Position numbers and translations under genes: made by a program | Notes under the pieces: generated by a model | Seen by the model: the letters and a program-made list of their open reading frames with translations, nothing else | Told to the model about the DNA's origin: nothing | Databases searched by the model: none | Part shown: positions 1 to 5,723 of the stretch, piece after piece | Layout: every line of letters starts with the position of its first letter | Position numbering within the stretch: position 1 is the stretch's first letter | Source: an uncultured delta proteobacterium | GTDB taxonomy: Bacteria; RBG-13-61-14; DRUE01 | Length of the DNA stretch: 5,723 nt | Reading direction: 5' to 3' | NCBI GenBank assembly: GCA_903930515.1 | Contig: CAIYYW010000376.1 | Coordinates: 1-5,723, forward strand

Positions 1-1466
1 AGCGGGGCGCCGCACCCGAGGATCAGGCAGTTTTCTCCCGCGGCCTCGCGGATGATTTCCAAGCCCTTGCGCAAGGCCTGGGCGCCGGTGAAGGAGGGAT
101 CAAATCTTTTGCCCGGAAGCGCGGCGGTGTAGATGAAGTCCAGTTTGAGAAAATCGAATCCGCATTCCTTGACCAGGTATTCGGTGGTTTGCCTGAGCCA
201 TTGCTGGACCCCCGGGTGAGTGGTGTCAAGCGCGAACGCGATTTTGCCTTCCCACCCCGGATTGATCATCCCGATTTTGGACCAGCCGGAATTATTTTTC
301 AGGGTCCAATCGGGATTCATTTTGTAAAGCTCGGAGGAGATTGACGCCAGGAAGGGCGCGAGCCAGATTCCGGCCTTGAATCCCTGGGCGTGGATTTCTT
401 TCGCCAACTCCTTGGCCGTGATCGGGAACTTATCGTTCCATTCCAGCCAGTCGCCCACCGCGGCCTGGTATCCGTCGTCAATTTGGAACATCTCAATTTT
501 TGGATTCAGCTTTTGAGCCTGCTTCAGGTTCTGCTCAAAGCTGTCCAGGCTGATCTTGGTGAAGTAATAATACCAACTGCACCATCCGGTCAGGGGCTTC
601 TGAGTTCGCGCCTGCATCGCGCCGCCCCACAACTCAAAGTATCTTTTCTGGCCCGAACGCGGAGCGTCCGTCGGGCTGGCCATAACCCATTCCGAGCAGA
701 GCTCCTTGCCCGCGGCCAGCTCCACCCCCTCGCAATCCGCGATCGCTTCAAACCTCCGGAACCGCTCATATTTCACTTCCGCTTCCACTATTCCGGCCTG
801 GTCCTTGGAAGTGACGAACCCAAGCAGGAATCCCAGATCCAATTCCGGCTCCACGATCTCGGCCAGATATTCCGAGCTAAATACGGAATCCGCCTGCCGA
901 TTCCAGAGATAGGGCGCGAGTCCGATCCTTCGGGCGAGCCAATTGCTCGGCCTGGGTTGCGGCTCTAAAAGTCCGACTGACCCGGAGGGACTCCAGGACT
1001 GATACCCGAGCCGGAAAATTTTCCAGACCGTGTGCCCGGCCCCCATTTCCAGGCCGTCCCCGGCGCCCCGGTAGGAAAAGGGAGAAAGCTCGTCCACCAA
1101 AATCCCCCGGTCGCTTTGATTGCCGAGCCGGACCCGGAACAGGGCGAAATCCTCCCGGGCAAAAGTGGCGATCTCCCAGGTCAGATGGAATTGTCCGAAC
1201 CGGATCGGCCATCGGACCAGGTCCGCTTTCCCGACCGGGGTGTCCTGGGCCGGGAATGGTTCCGGCTCATCGGGCAGGACCACGGTGGAGAAGAGGAATT
1301 TTTTTTCTTTCGGCTTCGGCCGGAACCCGGCCCAAAACAGGATTGGCCCGAACCTGATTTTGCCGTCATTGCGGGAGATGGAAAGGGAACCGCAGTTCCG
1401 GTCCAGCCGGAGGGTGATTTTTTCTCCTGTAATCTGGATTACATTTGTCCTTCCGGCCGGATCCAT
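1..1466 (-). CDS. GH36-type alpha-galactosidase (melibiase-like), 3' end cut by window edge
   Basis: Probable retaining exo-glycosidase that removes alpha-linked galactose, or a related sugar, from oligosaccharides or glycoconjugates. 488 N-terminal residues are visible and the C-terminus lies beyond base 1. Residues 1 to about 280 form the beta-rich N-terminal domain, with YQSWSP at 155-160. The TIM barrel then begins. GWCSWYYYFT at 294-303, DDGYQ at 330-334, GDW at 338-340, KAGIWLAPF at 364-372 and FLKLDF at 439-444 are all hallmarks of GH36 enzymes. Asp443 aligns with the family's catalytic nucleophile. The acid/base Asp is expected about 60-70 residues later and is not visible. No signal peptide is seen, so a cytoplasmic enzyme acting on imported sugars is likely. 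The start ATG is 2 bases after the stop of the upstream DAHP-synthase-like gene, with AAGGA 10 bases upstream, which suggests translational coupling. Family membership is firm. Exact sugar specificity is inference, since GH36 also contains N-acetylgalactosaminidases and other activities. Confidence 0.9.
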   Translation of the reverse strand, partial: MDPAGRTNVIQITGEKITLRLDRNCGSLSISRNDGKIRFGPILFWAGFRPKPKEKKFLFSTVVLPDEPEPFPAQDTPVGKADLVRWPIRFGQFHLTWEIATFAREDFALFRVRLGNQSDRGILVDELSPFSYRGAGDGLEMGAGHTVWKIFRLGYQSWSPSGSVGLLEPQPRPSNWLARRIGLAPYLWNRQADSVFSSEYLAEIVEPELDLGFLLGFVTSKDQAGIVEAEVKYERFRRFEAIADCEGVELAAGKELCSEWVMASPTDAPRSGQKRYFELWGGAMQARTQKPLTGWCSWYYYFTKISLDSFEQNLKQAQKLNPKIEMFQIDDGYQAAVGDWLEWNDKFPITAKELAKEIHAQGFKAGIWLAPFLASISSELYKMNPDWTLKNNSGWSKIGMINPGWEGKIAFALDTTHPGVQQWLRQTTEYLVKECGFDFLKLDFIYTAALPGKRFDPSFTGAQALRKGLEIIREAAGENCLILGCGAP

Positions 1467-1468
1467 TC

Positions 1469-1900
1469 TTACATTTTCCTTCCCAGCACCCCGGAGATCG
1501 GACGGCACTCCTTCATCAGTCCTTCAAACTGGGCGAAATTCAACGACTGCGGCCCGTCCACCATCGCCTTTTCCGGATGCGGGTGCACTTCAATGATCAG
1601 GCCGTCCGCTCCCACCGCGACCGCGGCCCGGGCCTCGGCCAAAATTTCCAGTCCCGCCTTGGCCAGGCCCTGGAAGCTGTAAGGATTGGTCCGGGGCTTG
1701 AACGCCCCTCCCCGGAGCGCGCTGGCGCCCGGCATCGCCTGAAGCTCATCCGGGTCCAACTTGGTCTTGTCCCCGATCACTCCGATGATGGTGATTTTCT
1801 TGCCCCGCGACAGATGCACATCCAGCCCGGCCTGTTTGATCTTCTCGACCAGCGGGTTGATCTCGCGGTCCCCGATCCCTTTTTGCATGACGATAATCAT
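1469..1900 (-). pseudogene. Internally deleted DAHP synthase (type I-beta, AroF-like), two in-frame gaps
   Basis: Intact enzymes of this family (3-deoxy-7-phosphoheptulonate synthase, about 340 residues) condense phosphoenolpyruvate and erythrose 4-phosphate at the entry to the shikimate pathway. This frame has only 143 residues. Residues 1-58, with SRGKKITIIGVIGDK at 31-45, match the N-terminal ferredoxin-like regulatory domain. Residues 59-91, with LRGGAFKPRTNPYSFQG at 62-78, match the phosphoenolpyruvate-binding strand and helix. Residues 92-143, with GADGLIIEVHPHPEKA and DGPQSL, match the C-terminal end. Judged against remembered family sequences, about 60-70 residues are missing after Gly58, including GPCS with the metal-binding Cys. 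About 120-135 are missing after Arg91, including the KRG, CERG and DPSH motifs with the metal-binding His. The metal ligands Glu104 and Asp115 remain. The protein cannot be a normal synthase. The frame is otherwise clean, has a strong Shine-Dalgarno site and sits 2 bases before the GH36 gene. Alternatives are a small non-catalytic derivative or an assembly error. Homology is certain, pseudogene status is inferred. Confidence 0.8.
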
Positions 1901-1908
1901 TGCCTGAT

Positions 1909-1914
1909 CTCCTT
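1909..1914 (-). promoter_or_regulatory. Ribosome binding site of the DAHP-synthase-like gene
   Basis: On the minus strand AAGGAG lies 8 bases before the ATG at base 1900. This is a near-ideal Shine-Dalgarno sequence and fixes the start. The residues that follow (MIIVMQKG) match the usual first strand of type I-beta DAHP synthases, so the start is ancestral. The site shows that translation initiation has not decayed although the coding region has lost its core. Confidence 0.75.
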
Positions 1915-1919
1915 GAATG

Positions 1920-1937
1920 CTGTTAGAATTTTAACAG
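1920..1937 (-). promoter_or_regulatory. 18-base near-perfect palindrome with possible extended -10 promoter
   Basis: The intergenic sequence, read on the minus strand as CTGTTAAAATTCTAACAG, pairs with itself at 8 of 9 positions; only 1926/1931 mismatch. It is AT-rich in a GC-rich setting and lies between the stop of the FadH-like gene and the Shine-Dalgarno site of the DAHP-synthase-like gene. It contains TGTTAAAAT (bases 1936 to 1928 on the minus strand), which fits an extended -10 element (TG, one base, then a TATAAT-like hexamer). No -35 hexamer is visible at 16-18 bases. A start near base 1921 would give a leader of about 20 bases. The symmetry suggests a dimeric repressor operator overlapping a promoter. 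It is not a convincing terminator, since no T-run follows on either strand. Function is inference. Confidence 0.4.
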
Positions 1938-1952
1938 AGTTTGCCCAAGCCG

Positions 1953-3980
1953 CTAGCTGGGTTCCGGATCCAGGAATCCAAAACCCTCATGCACCGCTTC
2001 CAACAAACGACGCGGCTTTTTAGCGTCTCCAATAATCCGGAAGGGAATTCCGAGCTTCTTTAAAAACTGCTCCAATTGATTCTCCGGACATGCGCCCGGC
2101 GCGGTCACCACCAAAGCCGCCGGCGTTAACCGTTGCTCCGTGCCCGCTTGCTGGTAAACCACCGCGTCCGGTTCGATCCGAATAACCTTCGCGCCCAGCA
2201 AGACCGCGGCGCCTGATTTTTTCAGACGGTAATTGAGCCAGTAGCCGTGGGCGGTGAGGTTGTTCACGGGCAGGGAATCTTTCATTTCCAGGAGGGTGAG
2301 CTTGATGCCGCGGCTGAGAAGGAAGTCCGCGGTCTCCATTCCCACATATCCGGCTCCCAGGACCACGGCCGGGCTTTTGAGCGGGACCTTGCCCAGCAAA
2401 ATCTCTCGCGCGTCACAGACATTTTCGGAGTTGATCCCGGGGATCGCAGGCCGGACCGGAATCGCGCCCGAGGCCAACGCCACCAGGTCCGGTTTTCCGG
2501 ATGCGATCAACTCCCCGGTCAGCTCCTGTCCAAGCCGGATCGAGACCCCGAGCCGATTAAGTCTGCGGGTGATCCAGCCGACCCATTGCAGGAAAGCCTC
2601 CTTGTGGGGCGGTTTGCTCGCGCTCCTGAGTTGACCGCCCGGCTCGCGCTCGCGCTCGAAGATGGTGACCTGGTGTCCGCGTTCAACCGCGGCCAGTCCT
2701 GCGGAAAGTCCCGCGGGGCCGGCTCCGACGATCCATATTTTCTTGCCCTGCGGGTCCTTGCCCAAGGAACCTTTGAATTCCTTGCCGCATTCCGGATTGA
2801 TGGCGCAGGTCGCGGACTTCATTTCATAGCTCAGCCGCTCGATGCATCCCTGGTTGCAGGCGAGGCAAAAGCGGATGCCGTCAAAGTCGCCCCGAGAAGC
2901 CTTGGCGAGGAAGTCGGGATCAGTCAGGTGCTGCCTTCCGAAACTCACCAGGTCCGCGTCTCCTCTGGCAATGGCCTGGTCGGCGAGCCGGGGATCGGCG
3001 ATGCGGCCCACCGCGATCACCGGTATTTTCACGACTTGTTTCAAGGCGCGCGCCCGGAAGAGGTTGAACCCGGGCTCGGTGTCAAATCCGGCTATGCTCA
3101 GGTTGCCGGGCGTGGAATAGACCCCGATCGAACAATGGATCGCGTCAACCCCGGCCTCGGCCAATTTCGGAGCGAGCCATTGGATGAAGCTCAAATCATA
3201 TCCGCCCTTGATCAGTTCGTCCGCGCTCACCCGGATCAGGATGGGAAAATCCGGCCCGGTTTTTTCGCGGATTTTTTTTATGATTTCAATCGCGAAGCGG
3301 GCGCGGTTTTCATCAGAGCCGCCGTAGGCATCGGTCCGGACATTGGAGAACGGAGAAAGGAATTGGTTGACCAGGTATCCGTGCGCGCCATGGATTTCCA
3401 CCGCGTCAAACCCGGATTGTTTCGCCCGGACCGCGGCAGAGGCAAACGCCCCGATGATTTCCTGAATCCGCTCAATGCTCATTTCCGCGCAAGGCTGATT
3501 CAGGATCGCGCTCGGGACCGCCGAGGGCGCTTCGGGTAGATCGCCGGCAACGATCTTGAAGGTTTCGCGGCCGGCGTGATGGAGTTGGACCGCGGCCTTG
3601 GCGCCGGATTCATGCAAGGCCCGCGGGATCCTGCTCAGGCCCGGAATAAAATCATCCTTCCAAATGCCGAGTTCGGAAGGGAACCCTTTTCCGCGCGGAT
3701 CAATCGCGCACACTTCGGTGATGATCAGGCCGGCTCCGCCTTGGGCGCGACGAGCAAGGTATGCGACCAGCCGGTCCGTGACCGTGCTGTCGTGCTTGCT
3801 GTAACCGGTGCCCATCGCCGGCATCACCGCGCGGTTTTTGAGTTCCATCCGATTGATGGAGACGGGATGAAAAAGCTCGCGGAGCCCGTTGGGCAGGTCC
3901 GATGGCTCCCTTTCGGTTTTTCCAACCGCCGCCGGTCTGATTTTAGCATCACCCGCTTTCTTTATAGTAACCATAATCAT
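1953..3980 (-). CDS. FadH/BaiCD-type NADH:flavin oxidoreductase (2,4-dienoyl-CoA or enoate reductase family)
   Basis: A 675-residue FMN, 4Fe-4S and FAD enzyme close in length to E. coli FadH (672). Such enzymes pass electrons from NAD(P)H through FAD and the cluster to FMN to reduce an activated C=C bond. Numbering is from the ATG at 3980. The Old Yellow Enzyme barrel runs from about 33 to 370. It includes LKNRAVMPAMGTGY at 47-60, QLHHAGRE at 132-139 and EIHGAHGYLVNQFLSP at 195-210, where Tyr202 aligns with FadH Tyr166. Next comes the cluster set Cys372, 375, 379, 392. The FAD motif GAGPAG is at 419-424, the second nucleotide-binding motif GAGYVG at 542-547, and the terminal GDA...EGF at 651-667. 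The region aligned with FadH His252 reads SIGVY, with Tyr instead of His, so the substrate probably differs from classical dienoyl-CoA. A 32-residue polar extension precedes the barrel. GTG at 3983 is an alternative start. Cytosolic; substrate unknown. Confidence 0.9.
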   Translation of the reverse strand: MIMVTIKKAGDAKIRPAAVGKTEREPSDLPNGLRELFHPVSINRMELKNRAVMPAMGTGYSKHDSTVTDRLVAYLARRAQGGAGLIITEVCAIDPRGKGFPSELGIWKDDFIPGLSRIPRALHESGAKAAVQLHHAGRETFKIVAGDLPEAPSAVPSAILNQPCAEMSIERIQEIIGAFASAAVRAKQSGFDAVEIHGAHGYLVNQFLSPFSNVRTDAYGGSDENRARFAIEIIKKIREKTGPDFPILIRVSADELIKGGYDLSFIQWLAPKLAEAGVDAIHCSIGVYSTPGNLSIAGFDTEPGFNLFRARALKQVVKIPVIAVGRIADPRLADQAIARGDADLVSFGRQHLTDPDFLAKASRGDFDGIRFCLACNQGCIERLSYEMKSATCAINPECGKEFKGSLGKDPQGKKIWIVGAGPAGLSAGLAAVERGHQVTIFEREREPGGQLRSASKPPHKEAFLQWVGWITRRLNRLGVSIRLGQELTGELIASGKPDLVALASGAIPVRPAIPGINSENVCDAREILLGKVPLKSPAVVLGAGYVGMETADFLLSRGIKLTLLEMKDSLPVNNLTAHGYWLNYRLKKSGAAVLLGAKVIRIEPDAVVYQQAGTEQRLTPAALVVTAPGACPENQLEQFLKKLGIPFRIIGDAKKPRRLLEAVHEGFGFLDPEPS

Positions 3981-3988
3981 CACCCCAT

Positions 3989-3994
3989 CTCCCC
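3989..3994 (-). promoter_or_regulatory. Ribosome binding site of the FadH-like gene
   Basis: GGGGAG on the minus strand ends 8 bases before the ATG at 3980 and 5 bases before the adjoining GTG at 3983. The 8-base spacing favours the ATG. The rest of the gap up to base 4047 shows no convincing -35/-10 pair, so the gene may be read through from the upstream membrane protein gene. Confidence 0.55.
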
Positions 3995-4038
3995 AATTAA
4001 TCTCATAAATTTCCCCGGAATAGAAACCATTTCACCCC

Positions 4039-4057
4039 CCGGCCCGCTTATGGCCGG
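4039..4057 (-). other. GC-rich inverted repeat spanning the stop codon of the membrane protein gene
   Basis: On the minus strand CCGGCC and GGCCGG flank a 7-base loop, ATAAGCG, that contains the TAA stop. The 6-pair all-GC stem would be stable in RNA. It is followed by GGGGTGAAATGG, not by a T-run, so it does not meet the pattern of an intrinsic terminator. It may protect the transcript end, cause pausing, or be chance in GC-rich DNA. Confidence 0.3.
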
Positions 4058-5723
4058 CTCTGATTCTGAGGATGGGTGGCAGGAACTCCTGGTTCCGCGG
4101 TCAACTCCACCTGAAACAGAGCGAGGTTATCGCTGAGCCCGGCGACCCGCTTAAGCCGGTATCTCCTCCAGAAACCGCGCAACTCCGGGCCGGCAATGCG
4201 ATGATGTTGAGCAAGGACTTCGATCACCGTCTCCGCCGATACCTCGCTGAGAAGATATACTTTCTTGCCGGCGGCGATTTCGCCCCGAATGATGAGATCC
4301 AGATTTCGCGGAAAATATTCGCCGTTGACCGGCTGGGACAAGACCCAATCCAGGGTGATGGTCCTGCGTTCGCAAAAATAGGGAATATAGATCTTTCCGA
4401 TGTTAAATGATTCTTTGACATTGGATACCCCGGAAATAATTATCGGGCTGGAAGGCTCGGTTAAGGCTTTAATCTGTTCCGCTATTTTCAGGTTCCGGTT
4501 ATTTTCACGATAGGAGTCGGGCAAGATTTCGGTGGCGAAATTAGCCGCGAATAAACCGGCTACGGCCAGCCCCAGAAAAAACGATGCGATGATTTTATGG
4601 GTGAGGGATGGAGGCCAGGGCAGGCCTAGATAAACCATCATCCAGAGTGGAGGCAGGAGATAGATTTTTTGTTCCAGGAATCCGGGCGCCCATAAAGCGG
4701 TGAAAATAATCCCCGGCAGGATCCAGAGCAGAATCAGGTCGCCGGTGATTTCCCGACGGCGCCACGATTTGAAGTGCTGATAAACAAAAGCTCCGACAGA
4801 AATCAGAATTGCCGACAAGCAGAAGATTTTTAGGCCGGACCAGACCGAACCGTCGCCAAGGTTTCTGGAATTGCCGAAAAGAGCCCAGCGCATTCCGGAA
4901 AGCCATTGTCCGGGGGCCGCGGCGCTCAGTTCCCAGTATCCTTCTTTATACCCATAGGGGGTTTGCGGGATGGCGCAGCTTAGGACCCAATTTAAAAAGG
5001 TTTTGGACAAAAACCGCGCCGGAGGAGCCGGATGAGGGGCCAAGAAAAACCCGATCAGATATAAAGTCCCGCAAATAAAACCCGCGCTTAAAATAATCCC
5101 GAGCGGAGGCGATAATCGCGCCAAGCCTTTGCGCGAGGGGAATATCCGATAAGAGAAATACAAGATGGGGATCAGGAACAGTCCATGCATAAGATGCCCG
5201 AGGATGGCGAGGCCAGCGATAGCGCCGAGCAGAAGAATGGTTGGGAGGGTTTGGTCCGGCTGGATCTTATAATTTTCTTTGCGCCCGATCCGTACCATCA
5301 AGTAGAATCCGCAGTCCAATAATAGCAAGGCCAGGGTGTGCACTTCGGGCTCGACCGAATAATACCAGTAAACATGGCTGAACCCGAGGCCGAGCGCGCA
5401 AATGGGCGCCAGCCATTTTTTGTCCGGTCGGAGTTCAAGGAGCACCAGCGCGAAGACCGCCAAGTTGATGCCGGAAAGGAGCAGGTCGAAGATCTCCAGC
5501 GCCAAAATTGCGCGAACTTTCAAGCCGAGCAAAAGCAGGAGATTCCAGAACCCATACCCGAGCGGCTCGTAAATTATGTGATGAGAATGAAACAGCAGGC
5601 CCTTGCCGGCCCCGGCCTTGACCGCCTCCAGGGCCATACTGAAAACCACGCCGTCAAAATTGTAGTTATAAGAAAGGAACCCGTAGTTAAAAGCGAGGTA
5701 AAAAAACGCCAGCAGCCAGAACG
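4048..5723 (-). CDS. Multi-pass membrane glycosyltransferase-like protein (GT-C / PMT-like), 5' end cut by window edge
   Basis: The reading frame is open from the stop at 4048 to the window edge, giving 557 visible residues; the true start lies outside. A GTG at 5649 is an internal codon, because the upstream residues continue a typical first membrane helix (FWLLAFFYLA) and then a loop, YNYNFDGVVFSMALE. The loop Asp (visible residue 23) sits where GT-C enzymes carry a catalytic Asp after helix 1. The motif FHSHHIIYEPLGYGFW (44-59) and the later SVEPEVHTLALLLL recall the HPPGYPLY and AEVYAL patterns of DUF2723/protein O-mannosyltransferase-like proteins. About 10-11 hydrophobic helices follow up to about residue 395, with LEQKIYLLPP before the last pair. 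A soluble tail of about 160 residues holds the alternating pattern PIIISG, KKVYLLSE, probably an extracytoplasmic alpha/beta domain. Likely role: transferring sugar from a polyprenyl-phosphate donor to a cell-surface acceptor. Family assignment rests on topology and motifs, and the acceptor is unknown. Confidence 0.75.
   Translation of the reverse strand, partial: FWLLAFFYLAFNYGFLSYNYNFDGVVFSMALEAVKAGAGKGLLFHSHHIIYEPLGYGFWNLLLLLGLKVRAILALEIFDLLLSGINLAVFALVLLELRPDKKWLAPICALGLGFSHVYWYYSVEPEVHTLALLLLDCGFYLMVRIGRKENYKIQPDQTLPTILLLGAIAGLAILGHLMHGLFLIPILYFSYRIFPSRKGLARLSPPLGIILSAGFICGTLYLIGFFLAPHPAPPARFLSKTFLNWVLSCAIPQTPYGYKEGYWELSAAAPGQWLSGMRWALFGNSRNLGDGSVWSGLKIFCLSAILISVGAFVYQHFKSWRRREITGDLILLWILPGIIFTALWAPGFLEQKIYLLPPLWMMVYLGLPWPPSLTHKIIASFFLGLAVAGLFAANFATEILPDSYRENNRNLKIAEQIKALTEPSSPIIISGVSNVKESFNIGKIYIPYFCERRTITLDWVLSQPVNGEYFPRNLDLIIRGEIAAGKKVYLLSEVSAETVIEVLAQHHRIAGPELRGFWRRYRLKRVAGLSDNLALFQVELTAEPGVPATHPQNQSRP

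Noticed and set aside
1299-1306. Run of eight T on the plus strand (A8 in the GH36 gene) as a possible frameshift site
   Set aside because: The GH36 frame is continuous and sensible on both sides (PKPKEKKFLFSTVV), so neither a sequencing frameshift nor programmed slippage is needed.
1469-1900. A complete small enzyme of a different family
   Set aside because: The collinear match to N-terminal, RGGAFKPRT and IIEVHP/DGPQSL segments of DAHP synthase in the correct order leaves little room for another family. The catalytic core motifs are simply absent.
1920-1937. The palindrome as a rho-independent terminator for the FadH-like gene
   Set aside because: The stem is AT-rich with only two G-C pairs at most per arm, and no T-run follows on either strand. 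An operator or promoter is a better reading.
390-2023. Several plus-strand open frames of 150-216 codons
   Set aside because: All are antisense to the GH36 and DAHP-synthase-like genes, show no domain signature and have no convincing ribosome binding sites. They are GC-driven shadows.
2247-3539. A 430-codon open frame on the plus strand
   Set aside because: It lies wholly antisense to the FadH-like gene, whose motifs are unmistakable. Its product is rich in Arg, Gly, Asp and Pro with no recognisable domain, as expected of an antisense frame in GC-rich DNA.
1-5723. A defence system, mobile element, prophage or CRISPR array
   Set aside because: No transposase, integrase, nuclease, reverse transcriptase, toxin, direct-repeat array or terminal inverted repeats were seen. 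The genes are metabolic or envelope-related.

Overview
The window is a compact bacterial chromosomal segment of moderately high GC content. It carries four protein genes, all on the minus strand and read from right to left, and they fill nearly the whole window. Intergenic gaps are about 67, 52 and 2 bases. I see no RNA gene, insertion sequence, CRISPR array or phage gene. The short gaps, Shine-Dalgarno sites and mix of metabolic and envelope genes fit a free-living or environmental bacterium. The style resembles poorly cultivated lineages such as PVC or Omnitrophota-like bacteria, but that placement is a low-confidence impression, because the window holds no taxonomic marker.

Layout in the direction of transcription. 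(1) Bases 5723 to 4048 encode a multi-pass membrane protein of the GT-C glycosyltransferase type. Its 5' end is cut by the window edge. (2) Bases 3980 to 1953 encode a 675-residue FadH/BaiCD-type oxidoreductase: an Old Yellow Enzyme FMN barrel, a four-cysteine iron-sulfur cluster, then a FAD/NAD(P) domain. (3) Bases 1900 to 1469 encode a 143-residue protein in which three pieces of type I-beta DAHP synthase are joined in frame. Two internal segments, including the catalytic core, are missing. (4) Bases 1466 to 1 encode the first 488 residues of a GH36-family alpha-galactosidase-like enzyme. Its 3' end runs off the window.

The most notable point is gene 3. Its first 58 residues match the regulatory N-terminal domain of DAHP synthase, its middle matches the phosphoenolpyruvate-binding Arg-Gly-Gly segment, and its end matches the last strand and C-terminal helix. 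Roughly 195 residues of the usual ~340 are absent, yet the frame is intact, a good ribosome binding site is present, and its stop codon lies 2 bases before the GH36 start codon. It is either a decaying gene kept open, perhaps by translational coupling to GH36, a small non-catalytic derivative, or an assembly deletion.

The four genes do not form an obvious single pathway (lipid-linked sugar transfer, flavin-dependent enoate-type reduction, shikimate entry, galactoside hydrolysis). Co-orientation and short gaps suggest partial co-transcription. A possible extended -10 promoter inside a palindrome before gene 3 could make genes 3 and 4 a separate unit.
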